Below are positions 34,178 through 42,023 of a stretch of 64,000 nucleotides of DNA, one piece after another. Made by a program: the position numbers and the translations under genes. Source of the stretch: Actinospica sp035712985 (GTDB lineage: Bacteria; Actinomycetota; Actinomycetes; Streptomycetales; Catenulisporaceae); assembly GCA_035712985.1 (NCBI GenBank), contig DASTAE010000013.1, forward strand, positions 1 through 64,000, read 5' to 3'. The number at the start of each line of letters is the position of its first letter. Positions within the stretch are counted from its first letter, which is position 1. The notes under the pieces are model-generated. The model did not search any database. It was not told the DNA's origin and saw only the letters and a list, made by a program, of their open reading frames with translations.

Positions 34178-35229
34178 TGAGCGCCAACCTCGAACTTCTG
34201 ATCGGGACCTACACCGAGGGCCCGAATCCCGAGCGCGGGATCTTCCGGGCCACGGTCACGGCCGACGGCTCGCGGATCGAACTGCGCGGCGTGACCCCGA
34301 TCGCGCCGTACGTGGACCCGACCTGGCTCACCGCGAGCGCGGACGGCCGCTTCGTGTACGCGGCGTGCGAGGGCGACCAGGGCGCCATGCTGGCGCTGGC
34401 CGTGAACGAGTCCGGCGAGTTGGCCGTACTCGGCGCGCAGCCGACCGGCGGATCAGGCACCTGCCACGCCGCCGTGGTCAACGGCGGCACGCACGTCGTG
34501 GCCGCCGACTACATCTCGGGCTCCGTCACGGCGCTGCCGATCGCGGCGGACGGCACCGTCGGCGAGCGCACCGGCTTCGCGCAGCACGTCGGCTCGGGCC
34601 CGTACGTCGAACGGCAGGCCGGTCCGCACGCGCACATGATCTGCGAGGACCCGGACGGGCGCTTCGTGCACGCGATCGATCTCGGCACCGACACCGTGTA
34701 CGCCTACGAGATCGACCGGAACGGCGCTCTCGTCGAGGCCTCGCGCTCGACCCTGCGGCCCGCGTTCGGCCCACGGCACATGGCTTTTCACCCCGGCAGT
34801 GGACTCGTCTACGTGATCGGCGAACTCGGCTTCGAATTCGTGGTCTGCGAATACGACGCGGCGACCGGCGAGCTGAGCCCGATCTCGTACGTGCCGATCG
34901 TGGACCACGGCGTGCTCGGCGAGGACTACCCCTCCGGCATTCGGGTGAGCCCGGACGGCCGCTTCCTGCATCTGGCGGTACGCGGGCCGGACACGCTGCG
35001 CAGCTACGCGCTCCTCGACCCCCGCAAGCCGGAGCTCGTCTCGGTCGTCCCGACCGGCGGCAGGTGGCCCCGGGACCTCGTCCTGTCCCCCGACGGCACG
35101 CTGCTGTTCTGCTCGAACCAGCAGTCCGACGACGTGACCGTGTTCGCGCTCGACCCCGCTACCGGGGTGCCGAGCGCGACGGGCGCGGTGCTCGCCGTCC
35201 CCGCGCCCTCCTGCGTCATCGCGCGCTGA
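34177..35229 (+). CDS. Lactonase, 6-phosphogluconolactonase (Pgl/YbhE) beta-propeller family
   Basis: 350 residues forming a seven-bladed propeller: LLIGTYTEGPNPERGIFRA, AYVDPTWLTASADGRFVYA, GPHAHMICEDPDGRFVHAIDLGTD, FGPRHMAFHP and a final PRDLVLSPDGTLLFCSNQ blade. The family opens sugar lactones. In this regulon it would hydrolyse the lactone formed when a sugar such as N-acetylglucosamine is oxidised at C1. Last gene of the plus operon; no signal peptide. Confidence 0.85.
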   Translation: MSANLELLIGTYTEGPNPERGIFRATVTADGSRIELRGVTPIAPYVDPTWLTASADGRFVYAACEGDQGAMLALAVNESGELAVLGAQPTGGSGTCHAAVVNGGTHVVAADYISGSVTALPIAADGTVGERTGFAQHVGSGPYVERQAGPHAHMICEDPDGRFVHAIDLGTDTVYAYEIDRNGALVEASRSTLRPAFGPRHMAFHPGSGLVYVIGELGFEFVVCEYDAATGELSPISYVPIVDHGVLGEDYPSGIRVSPDGRFLHLAVRGPDTLRSYALLDPRKPELVSVVPTGGRWPRDLVLSPDGTLLFCSNQQSDDVTVFALDPATGVPSATGAVLAVPAPSCVIAR

Positions 35230-35314
35230 CGGACGCCGCCGTACGTGACGGCCCGGCCGCTGGTACGCTCCCTGCGAAGCGACGGGAGTCCATCCAGGGG
35301 AGAGGACGCGGCGC

Positions 35315-35806
35315 ATGGCAGGCTTGGGGATGCACTTCGCCATCGGCGAGGACGTCGTGGCTCGGCTGCTCGCCGCCGAGGACGACGCCGCCGTGATCGG
35401 CCTCGTCGAGGAGATCGAGGCGAGTGCGGAACCGGGCTACGCCTTCGCGACGGACAAGGCCTGGGACGCGCTGCACCGCTGCCTGACCGACGGCACCCTG
35501 GCCGTGAGGGCGGGGTCCTTTCCGTTGTCGCACGTGGTTCTCGGCGGCGTGCAGCTGTGCGAGGACTCCGACTACCTCGTCGCCCTGGTGCGCGCCGACC
35601 AGGTCTCCACGGTCGCCGACGCCCTCGCGCCCCTGGACAAGGCCTGGCTGCGCCGCCGCTACGACGCCCTCGACTTCCCGGACTACGAGGGCGTGCGCGG
35701 CGAGGAGGACTTCGCGTACACGTGGGGCAGCGTGGACGGCATCGCCGAGTTCTACCAGGCTGCCGCGCAGGACGCCCGTGCCGTGATATTCACCGTCGAG
35801 CTGTGA
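35315..35806 (+). CDS. DUF1877 (YfbM-like) protein
   Basis: 163 residues matching the small soluble DUF1877 family: MHFAIGEDVVARLLAAEDD, EAGYAF-like then DKAWDALHRCLTDGTL, FPLSHVVLGG, LVRADQVSTVADALAPLDKAWL and WGSVDGIAEFYQAAAQ. The function is unknown; members often sit near toxin-immunity or stress genes. Ribosome site GGGGAGAGG lies about 10 nt before the ATG. A stand-alone gene with no clear link to its neighbours. Confidence 0.8.
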   Translation: MAGLGMHFAIGEDVVARLLAAEDDAAVIGLVEEIEASAEPGYAFATDKAWDALHRCLTDGTLAVRAGSFPLSHVVLGGVQLCEDSDYLVALVRADQVSTVADALAPLDKAWLRRRYDALDFPDYEGVRGEEDFAYTWGSVDGIAEFYQAAAQDARAVIFTVEL

Positions 35807-35882
35807 ATCCCGACACCTCGTGTTCGCCTAGAGTTCGGCGCGCTGTCGGACGGCGAGATCACGGATTCGGCATATTGCCTCT

Positions 35883-36842
35883 GTGAGCGCAGAAACGGAC
35901 GCCGCCGCGCGGCGATGGGAACTGCCCGACGTGACCCGCACCGAGGGGCTGCACGTCGTCGACGAGGACGACGACGATCCGGTCCTGGTCGACGCGGACG
36001 GCAACGCGGTGGACACCTGGCGGGAGAACTACCCCTACGACGAGCGGCTCTCCCGCGCCGAGTACGAGCAGCACAAGCGGCTGCTGCAGATCGAGCTGCT
36101 GAAGCTGCAGAACTGGATCAAGGAGACCGGCGGGCGGCTGGTCATCCTGTTCGAGGGGCGCGACGCGGCCGGCAAGGGCGGCACGATCAAGCGGTTCACC
36201 GAGCATCTGAACCCGCGCGGCGCCCGCGTGGTCGCGCTGGAGAAGCCGACCGAGCGCGAGCGTGGCCAGTGGTACTTCCAGCGCTACGTCTCGCACCTGC
36301 CCGCCGCCGGGGAGATCGTGCTCTTCGACCGGTCCTGGTACAACCGGGCCGGCGTGGAGCGCGTCATGGGCTTCGCCGACCCGGCCGAGTACCTGGAGTT
36401 CATGCGCCAGGCGCCCGAGTTCGAGCGGATGCTGGTGCGCGACGGGATCCACCTGGTCAAGTTCTGGTTCTCCGTCTCCCAGGCCGAGCAGCGCACCAGG
36501 TTCCTGATCCGCCAGGTGGACCCGGTGCGCCAGTGGAAGCTGAGCCCGATGGACCTGGCCTCGCTGGAGCGCTGGAACCAGTACACGGACGCCAAGGAGG
36601 CGATGTTCTTCTACACGGACACCGCCGACGCCCCCTGGACCGTCGTCAAGAGCAACGACAAGAAGCGCGCCCGGCTGGCGGCGATGCAGCACGTGCTGTC
36701 CCTGTTCCCCTACGCGAACAAGGACCCGGAGATCGCCAGGTCCCCCGACCCGCTGATCCTCGGCTCCGGCGCCCTCGAGGTGGAGCGCAGCCTCAACAAC
36801 GGCGACTCGGACCACATCCTGCCCCGGCTCTCGGGGCACTGA
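35883..36842 (+). CDS. ppk2: Polyphosphate kinase 2
   Basis: 319 residues from a GTG. Walker A is FEGRDAAGKGGTI (about residues 90-102) and the lid/Walker B region is DRSWYNRAGVERVMGF, both PPK2 hallmarks; FWFSVSQAEQRTRF and WNQYTDAKEAMFFYTD follow. The enzyme moves phosphate between polyphosphate and nucleoside di- or monophosphates (class I architecture, single domain). A 40-residue acidic N-terminal extension precedes the domain. It ends 22 bp from the convergent glycerol kinase gene. Confidence 0.92.
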   Translation: MSAETDAAARRWELPDVTRTEGLHVVDEDDDDPVLVDADGNAVDTWRENYPYDERLSRAEYEQHKRLLQIELLKLQNWIKETGGRLVILFEGRDAAGKGGTIKRFTEHLNPRGARVVALEKPTERERGQWYFQRYVSHLPAAGEIVLFDRSWYNRAGVERVMGFADPAEYLEFMRQAPEFERMLVRDGIHLVKFWFSVSQAEQRTRFLIRQVDPVRQWKLSPMDLASLERWNQYTDAKEAMFFYTDTADAPWTVVKSNDKKRARLAAMQHVLSLFPYANKDPEIARSPDPLILGSGALEVERSLNNGDSDHILPRLSGH

Positions 36843-36864
36843 CGCCGCCCGCCGCGCCGACGGG

Positions 36865-38382
36865 TCACGGCGCCGGATGGGTGGGCCGCACCCAGCCGAA
36901 CGTCCGCTCGACGGCGCGCTTCCAGTTGGCGTACTCGGACTCGCGGCGGTCGGCGTCCATGGAGGGGAGCCACTGGGCGGCGCGGTGCCAGTTGCGGCGC
37001 AGGCCCTCCAGGTCCGGCCAGTAGCCGACCGCCAGGCCGGCGGCGTACGCGGCGCCCAGCGAGACCGTCTCGGCCACCATCGGCCGCACGACGGGCGCCG
37101 GCAGGACGTCGGCGATGAACTGCATCAGCAGGTTGTCGGCGGTCATGCCGCCGTCCACCTTGAGGCTCCTGAGCTCCAGGCCGGAGTCGGCGTTCATCGC
37201 GTCGACCACCTCTCGGGTCTGCCAGCCGGTGGCCTCGAGGACCGCGCGGGCCAGGTGGCCCTTGGTGATGTACGAGGTCAGGCCCACGATGATGCCCCTC
37301 GCGTCGGCGCGCCAGTGCGGGGCGAACAGGCCGGAGAAGGCCGGGACGATATAGCAGCCGCCGTTGTCCTCGACCGTCCTCGCGAGCGTCTCGATCTCGG
37401 GGGCGGTCTGGATCAGGCCCAGGCTGTCGCGGAACCACTGCACCAGCGAGCCGGTCACGGCGATGGAGCCTTCGAGGGCGTAGACGGCGGGCTCGTCGCC
37501 GATGCGGTAGCCGACCGTGGTCAGCAGGCCGTGGCTGGAGCGGACCGGGACGGTGCCGGTGTTCAGCAGCAGGAAGCTGCCGGTGCCGTACGTGCACTTG
37601 GCCTCGCCTTGGGCGAAGCAGGTCTGGCCGAACAGCGCGGCCTGCTGGTCGCCGAGCGCGGCGCTGATCCGGACGCCGGGGACCGCGCGGGTGGCCGTGC
37701 CGTAGAGCTCGGCGTTGGAGCGGATCTCCGGGAGCATCGCGGGCGGGATGTCGAAGAACGCCAGCAGGTCCTTGTCCCACCGCAGCGTCTCGATGTTCAT
37801 CAGCAGCGTCCGGCTGGCGTTGGTCACGTCGGTCACGTGCACGCCGCCGTTCACGCCGCCGGTCAGGTTCCACACCAGCCAGCTCTCCATCGTGCCGAAC
37901 AGCACGTCGCCGCGCTCGGCCCGCTCGGCCAGGCCCGGGGTGTGGTCCAGCATCCAGCGCACCCGGGGCGCGGAGAAGTACGTGGCCAGCGGCAGCCCGG
38001 AGCGTTCCAACACCAGTTCGGCGCCGGGGCGCTGCGCGTAGTCCTCGACCAGCTCGTCGGTGCGGGTGTCCTGCCAGACCACGGCACGGCCCACGGGCAG
38101 GCCGGTGTGCCGGTCCCAGAGCACGGTCGTCTCGCGCTGGTTGGCGATGCCCAGGGCCACCACCTGGCTCGCGTCGACCCCGGCCCGGGCCAGCGCCTCG
38201 GGGGCCATGTGCTCGAGGTTGCGCCAGATCTCGACGGCGTCGTGCTCGACCCAGCCCGGCTTCGGGTAGCGCTGCCGGTGTTCCCGCTGTGTTACCGAGA
38301 CCAGTCGCCCGCCCTGGTCGAACAGGATGCACCGGGTGGACGTCGTGCCCTGATCGACCGACATTACATAGCGCGCGACCAT
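36865..38382 (-). CDS. glpK2: Glycerol kinase, second copy
   Basis: 505 residues from ATG 38382, with AAAGGA 8 nt upstream. FGGY kinase: MSVDQGTTSTRCILFDQGG, KPGWVEHDAVEIW, GIANQRETTVLWDR, WQDTRTDEL, and the FGGY signature region GGMTADNLLMQF. All ATP- and glycerol-binding motifs are kept. It is clearly diverged from the copy at 40407, so the two are not a recent duplication. It lies 70 bp downstream of gylR on the same strand and may be co-transcribed with it. Confidence 0.92.
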   Translation of the reverse strand: MVARYVMSVDQGTTSTRCILFDQGGRLVSVTQREHRQRYPKPGWVEHDAVEIWRNLEHMAPEALARAGVDASQVVALGIANQRETTVLWDRHTGLPVGRAVVWQDTRTDELVEDYAQRPGAELVLERSGLPLATYFSAPRVRWMLDHTPGLAERAERGDVLFGTMESWLVWNLTGGVNGGVHVTDVTNASRTLLMNIETLRWDKDLLAFFDIPPAMLPEIRSNAELYGTATRAVPGVRISAALGDQQAALFGQTCFAQGEAKCTYGTGSFLLLNTGTVPVRSSHGLLTTVGYRIGDEPAVYALEGSIAVTGSLVQWFRDSLGLIQTAPEIETLARTVEDNGGCYIVPAFSGLFAPHWRADARGIIVGLTSYITKGHLARAVLEATGWQTREVVDAMNADSGLELRSLKVDGGMTADNLLMQFIADVLPAPVVRPMVAETVSLGAAYAAGLAVGYWPDLEGLRRNWHRAAQWLPSMDADRRESEYANWKRAVERTFGWVRPTHPAP

Positions 38383-38452
38383 CGGGAATCCTTTCGCTGC
38401 GTCGTTGCGGCGGGGTGCGGACGGTGCATGCTGCGGCCGGCCGACGCCGTGG

Positions 38453-39220
38453 TCACCATCGACCGGCGCCGAGGTCCCGGGAGATGGCCCGGGCGGCGTT
38501 CTGCACGAACGTGACCAGGGCCTGCTCCACGCGGCCCGCGGCGGGGAAGAGCCGGTCGGCGGCTCCGGCGATGCTGATCGCGCCGACCACGTAGCCACCG
38601 TACCCGCGGATGGGGGACGCGATCGAGGCTTGTCCGGTGGTGTACTCCTCGGCCTCGGAGGCCCAGCCCTGCTCGCGCACCTCGGCCACCGCCTTGCGCA
38701 GCGCGGCCGGGGTGACCAGCGTGCGCCGGGTGTACTGCTCCAGCGGCGCCCCGGCCAGCTCGGCGGCCACACCGGAGTCGTAGGCCAGCAGCACCTTGCC
38801 GAGCGCCGTGGCGTGCACCGGCAGCAGGGTGCCGGTGTCCAGCGTCTGCAGCGAGTCGTCCGGCCGGAAGACGTGGTGCACCACCAGCACCTTGCCGTCC
38901 AGCGGGGTGCCGATCCGCACGGCCTCGCCGCTGCGCGAGGCGAGCGCGTCGGCCCAGTTGATCGCCCGGGAACGCAGCTCGTTGACGTCCAGGTAGCTGG
39001 TGCCCAGGTGCAGCAGCGTGGCACCCAGCTGGTACTTGCCGCTGGCCTTGTCCTGCTCGACGAATCCGACGTCCTGAAGGGTCTTCAGGATGCCGTGCGT
39101 GGTGCCCTTCGCCAGGCCCAGCGAGGTGGAGATCTCGCCCACCCCGAGGCGGCCGGAACCGCGCGCGAGCAGGCGCAGGATCGCCGCCGCGCGCTCGATC
39201 GACTGGACGGACCCCGGCAT
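38453..39220 (-). CDS. gylR: IclR-family glycerol operon regulator (GylR-like)
   Basis: 255 residues. Winged helix-turn-helix (SVQSIERAAAILRLLARG, ISTSLGLAKGTTHGILKTL) and an IclR effector domain (LLPVHATALGKVLLAYD, ASIASPIRGYGGYVVGAISI). Divergent from glpF-glpK-glpD, exactly as GylR of Streptomyces neighbours the gyl operon, where it represses and is induced by glycerol or glycerol-3-phosphate. A palindrome lies 29 bp upstream of its start, which suggests autoregulation. Confidence 0.9.
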   Translation of the reverse strand: MPGSVQSIERAAAILRLLARGSGRLGVGEISTSLGLAKGTTHGILKTLQDVGFVEQDKASGKYQLGATLLHLGTSYLDVNELRSRAINWADALASRSGEAVRIGTPLDGKVLVVHHVFRPDDSLQTLDTGTLLPVHATALGKVLLAYDSGVAAELAGAPLEQYTRRTLVTPAALRKAVAEVREQGWASEAEEYTTGQASIASPIRGYGGYVVGAISIAGAADRLFPAAGRVEQALVTFVQNAARAISRDLGAGRW

Positions 39221-39248
39221 GAGGACGATGGTAGCGGCCCGGGGGGCG

Positions 39249-39263
39249 TTCGACTATGTCGAA
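39249..39263. promoter_or_regulatory. GylR operator candidate 1 (15-bp palindrome)
   Basis: TTCGACTATGTCGAA: 6-bp arms TTCGAC/GTCGAA around TAT, followed by TGGC. It lies 28 bp upstream of the gylR start codon and shares arms and the trailing TGGC with the second copy 127 bp away, in the same divergent promoter. A binding site for the adjacent IclR-type regulator is the natural inference. Confidence 0.75.
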
Positions 39264-39375
39264 TGGCCCGGCTTGCTTATCCGCGCGCAGGCCCCAGTCT
39301 GGGGAGTGGGCCACGCCGCCGTCTCGTCCGGACATGGCCCGTGATGGTAGACCAGTGGACCGATTCCGGCCAGTG

Positions 39376-39390
39376 TTCGACATTGTCGAA
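39376..39390. promoter_or_regulatory. GylR operator candidate 2 (15-bp palindrome)
   Basis: TTCGACATTGTCGAA: 7-bp arms TTCGACA/TGTCGAA around one T, again followed by TGGC. It lies 109 bp upstream of glpF on its promoter side. A TTGACT hexamer starts 9 bp further down (39400), but no good -10 was found at the proper distance. Confidence 0.75.
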
Positions 39391-39499
39391 TGGCGTTCGT
39401 TGACTCCGTGTTTCCGAAGAGGGACCTTGGTCTCCGTCGGCGCCCCGGGTTCCCCCGGAAGAAGGCGCTTGTTCGACCCACTCGTCTCGAGGAGGAGAC

Positions 39500-40342
39500 A
39501 TGGTGGAACGACTCAAGGCCCACGGGCTCTTGGGAGAGCTGGCGGCCGAGTTCGCCGGGACGTTCATCCTGATCGCGATCGGCGTCGGCGTCGTCGCCCA
39601 GGTGGTGGCCGGAGGCATCGGCAACCACGACAGCATCGCCTGGGCCTGGGGCTTCGGCGTGATCCTGGGCGTCTACGTGGCGGGCAGGGTCACCGGCGGG
39701 CACCTGAACCCAGCCGTGACCTTCGCCAACGCGATATTCAGCGGCTTCCCGTGGCGCAAGGTGCTGCCCTACTCCCTCGCCCAGACCGCCGGCGCCTTCG
39801 TGGCCGCGCTGGTCGTGCGGTGGAACTACACCGAGGTCATCGCGCGCTTCGACCCCGGCCACACGATCAAGAGCCAGGGCATCTTCTCGACGCTGCCGGG
39901 CAACGGCTCGCTGACCGCCGGCGTGCACGAGTGGGGCGCCTTCCGCGACCAGGTCATCGGCACCGCCCTGCTGCTCTTCCTGGTCTACGCGGTGACCGAC
40001 TCGCGCAACACCGCGCCGCTCGGCAACCTCGCCCCGGTCGTCGTCGGCTTCATCGTCGTGGCGATCGGCATGGCCTGGGGCACCGACGCCGGCTACGCGA
40101 TCAACCCCGCCCGTGACTTCGGCCCGCGCCTGGCGTCCTACCTGACCGGCTACAGCGGAGCCTTCAAGGACCAATGGGGGAACCTCTACTTCTGGGTGCC
40201 CATCGTCGCGCCGCTGATCGGCGCGGTCATCGGCGCCTGGCTCTACAAGGCCCTGGTCGGGCGCTTCCTGCCCGCCGTCGAGCCCGAGCTGGCCGGCACC
40301 CCGTCCGCCGAGCCGACCCTCGAGGCCGCGGCCGACCGCTGA
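39500..40342 (+). CDS. glpF: Glycerol uptake facilitator (aquaglyceroporin)
   Basis: 280 residues with six helices and both NPA half-helices: GGHLNPAVTFANAI and AINPARDFGPR. The Asp after the second NPAR and the Gly/Phe-rich surroundings are the glycerol-facilitator signature rather than the water-channel form. It lets glycerol diffuse in for trapping by GlpK. GAGGAGG lies just before the ATG. First gene of the operon, 64 bp before glpK; a ~25-residue soluble Pro/Glu-rich tail ends it. Confidence 0.93.
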   Translation: MVERLKAHGLLGELAAEFAGTFILIAIGVGVVAQVVAGGIGNHDSIAWAWGFGVILGVYVAGRVTGGHLNPAVTFANAIFSGFPWRKVLPYSLAQTAGAFVAALVVRWNYTEVIARFDPGHTIKSQGIFSTLPGNGSLTAGVHEWGAFRDQVIGTALLLFLVYAVTDSRNTAPLGNLAPVVVGFIVVAIGMAWGTDAGYAINPARDFGPRLASYLTGYSGAFKDQWGNLYFWVPIVAPLIGAVIGAWLYKALVGRFLPAVEPELAGTPSAEPTLEAAADR

Positions 40343-40406
40343 GCACGGCAGCATCCCCCCGTAGCACGTACACCAGAGCTTCGCGAACGATGGAAGGGCA
40401 CGAGCG

Positions 40407-41927
40407 ATGGCAGACTTCGTAGGCGCAGTCGACCAGGGCACCACCAGCACCCGCTTCATGATCTTCGACCACGGCGGCAACGAGGTGGCCCGGCACCAGC
40501 TGGAGCACGAGCAGATCCTCCCGCAGGCCGGCTGGGTCGAGCACAACCCGACCGAGATCTGGGAGCGGACCCGGGCGGTCATCGAGACCGCGCTGCGCAC
40601 CGCGAACCTGACGGCCGCCGACCTGGCCGCGGTCGGCATCACCAACCAGCGCGAGACCACCGTGGTGTGGGACAAGCGCACCGGCCGGCCGTACTACAAC
40701 GCGATCGTCTGGCAGGACACCCGCACCGACCGGATCGCCGCCGCCCTCGACAAGGACGAGCGCGGCCAGGTCATCCGGCGCAAGGCGGGCCTGCCCCCGG
40801 CGACGTACTTCTCCGGCGGCAAGATCCAGTGGCTGCTGGAGAACGTCGAGGGCCTGCGCGCGGACGCCGAGGCCGGGCACGCCCTGTTCGGCAACACCGA
40901 CTCGTGGCTGCTGTGGAACCTGACCGGCGGGACCGACGGCGGCGTGCACGTCACCGACCCGACCAACGCCAGCCGCACGATGCTGATGAACCTCGAGACC
41001 CTCGACTGGGACGACGAGCTGCTCGGCTTCTTCGGCGTGCCGCGGGCCATGCTGCCGACGATCAAGCCGTCCTCGGACCCGAACGGCTACGGCAAGACCC
41101 GCCTCGACGGGCCCTTCCACGGCGAGGTCCCGCTGACCGGCGACCTCGGCGACCAGCAGGCCGCGACCGTCGGCCAGGTCTGCTTCACCCCGGGCACCGC
41201 CAAGAACACCTACGGCACCGGCAACTTCCTGCTGCTGAACACCGGCACCGAGATCGTGCACTCGAGCAACGGCCTGCTGACCACGGTGGCCTACAAGTTC
41301 GGCGACGAGGCCCCGGTCTACGCGCTGGAGGGCTCGATCGCGGTGACCGGCTCGGCCGTGCAGTGGCTGCGCGACCAGCTCGGCATCATCTCCGGCGCGG
41401 CCGAGAGCGAGGCGCTGGCCCGGCAGGTCGAGGACAACGGCGGCGTGTACTTCGTCCCGGCGTTCTCCGGCCTGTTCGCCCCCTACTGGCGCTCGGACGC
41501 GCGCGGCGCGATCGTCGGCCTGTCCCGCTACAACACCAACGCGCACCTCGCGCGGGCCACCCTCGAGTCGATCAGCTACCAGACCCGCGACGTGGTCGAG
41601 GCGATGGAGCAGGACTCGGGCGTGCACCTGGACGTGCTGCGGGTGGACGGCGGCATCACCGCCAACGAGCTGGCCATGCAGATCCAGGCGGACGTGCTGG
41701 GCGTGCCGGTCTCCAAGCCGGTGGTCGCCGAGACGACCGCGCTCGGCGCCGCGTACGCCGCGGGCCTGGCGGTGGGCTTCTGGAAGTCCACCGACGAGCT
41801 GGTCAGCAACTGGAACGAGGACAAGCGCTGGGAGCCGCAGGCGGACGACGCCTCGCGGGCCAAGGGCTACCGCAACTGGAAGAAGGCCGTCGACCGCACC
41901 CTGGACTGGGTCGAGTTCGAGGACTGA
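40407..41927 (+). CDS. glpK: Glycerol kinase
   Basis: 506 residues of an FGGY kinase: VGAVDQGTTSTRFMIFDHGG, QAGWVEHNPTEIWERT, ITNQRETTVVWDKRTG, WQDTRTDRIA, TYGTGNFLLLNTG, and the C-terminal GGITANELAMQIQAD signature. It phosphorylates glycerol to glycerol-3-phosphate. It sits between glpF and glpD in one operon and is probably the main enzyme; the copy on the minus strand is the accessory one. Confidence 0.95.
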   Translation: MADFVGAVDQGTTSTRFMIFDHGGNEVARHQLEHEQILPQAGWVEHNPTEIWERTRAVIETALRTANLTAADLAAVGITNQRETTVVWDKRTGRPYYNAIVWQDTRTDRIAAALDKDERGQVIRRKAGLPPATYFSGGKIQWLLENVEGLRADAEAGHALFGNTDSWLLWNLTGGTDGGVHVTDPTNASRTMLMNLETLDWDDELLGFFGVPRAMLPTIKPSSDPNGYGKTRLDGPFHGEVPLTGDLGDQQAATVGQVCFTPGTAKNTYGTGNFLLLNTGTEIVHSSNGLLTTVAYKFGDEAPVYALEGSIAVTGSAVQWLRDQLGIISGAAESEALARQVEDNGGVYFVPAFSGLFAPYWRSDARGAIVGLSRYNTNAHLARATLESISYQTRDVVEAMEQDSGVHLDVLRVDGGITANELAMQIQADVLGVPVSKPVVAETTALGAAYAAGLAVGFWKSTDELVSNWNEDKRWEPQADDASRAKGYRNWKKAVDRTLDWVEFED

Positions 41928-42023
41928 TACCGCTAGGGCCGGGTCCCCGCCGCACCGCGGGGGCCCGGCCCGCCCGGTTCCGCACGTGCACATTCGCGAA
42001 GAAGGAAGAGGCTGGAGGGCATC

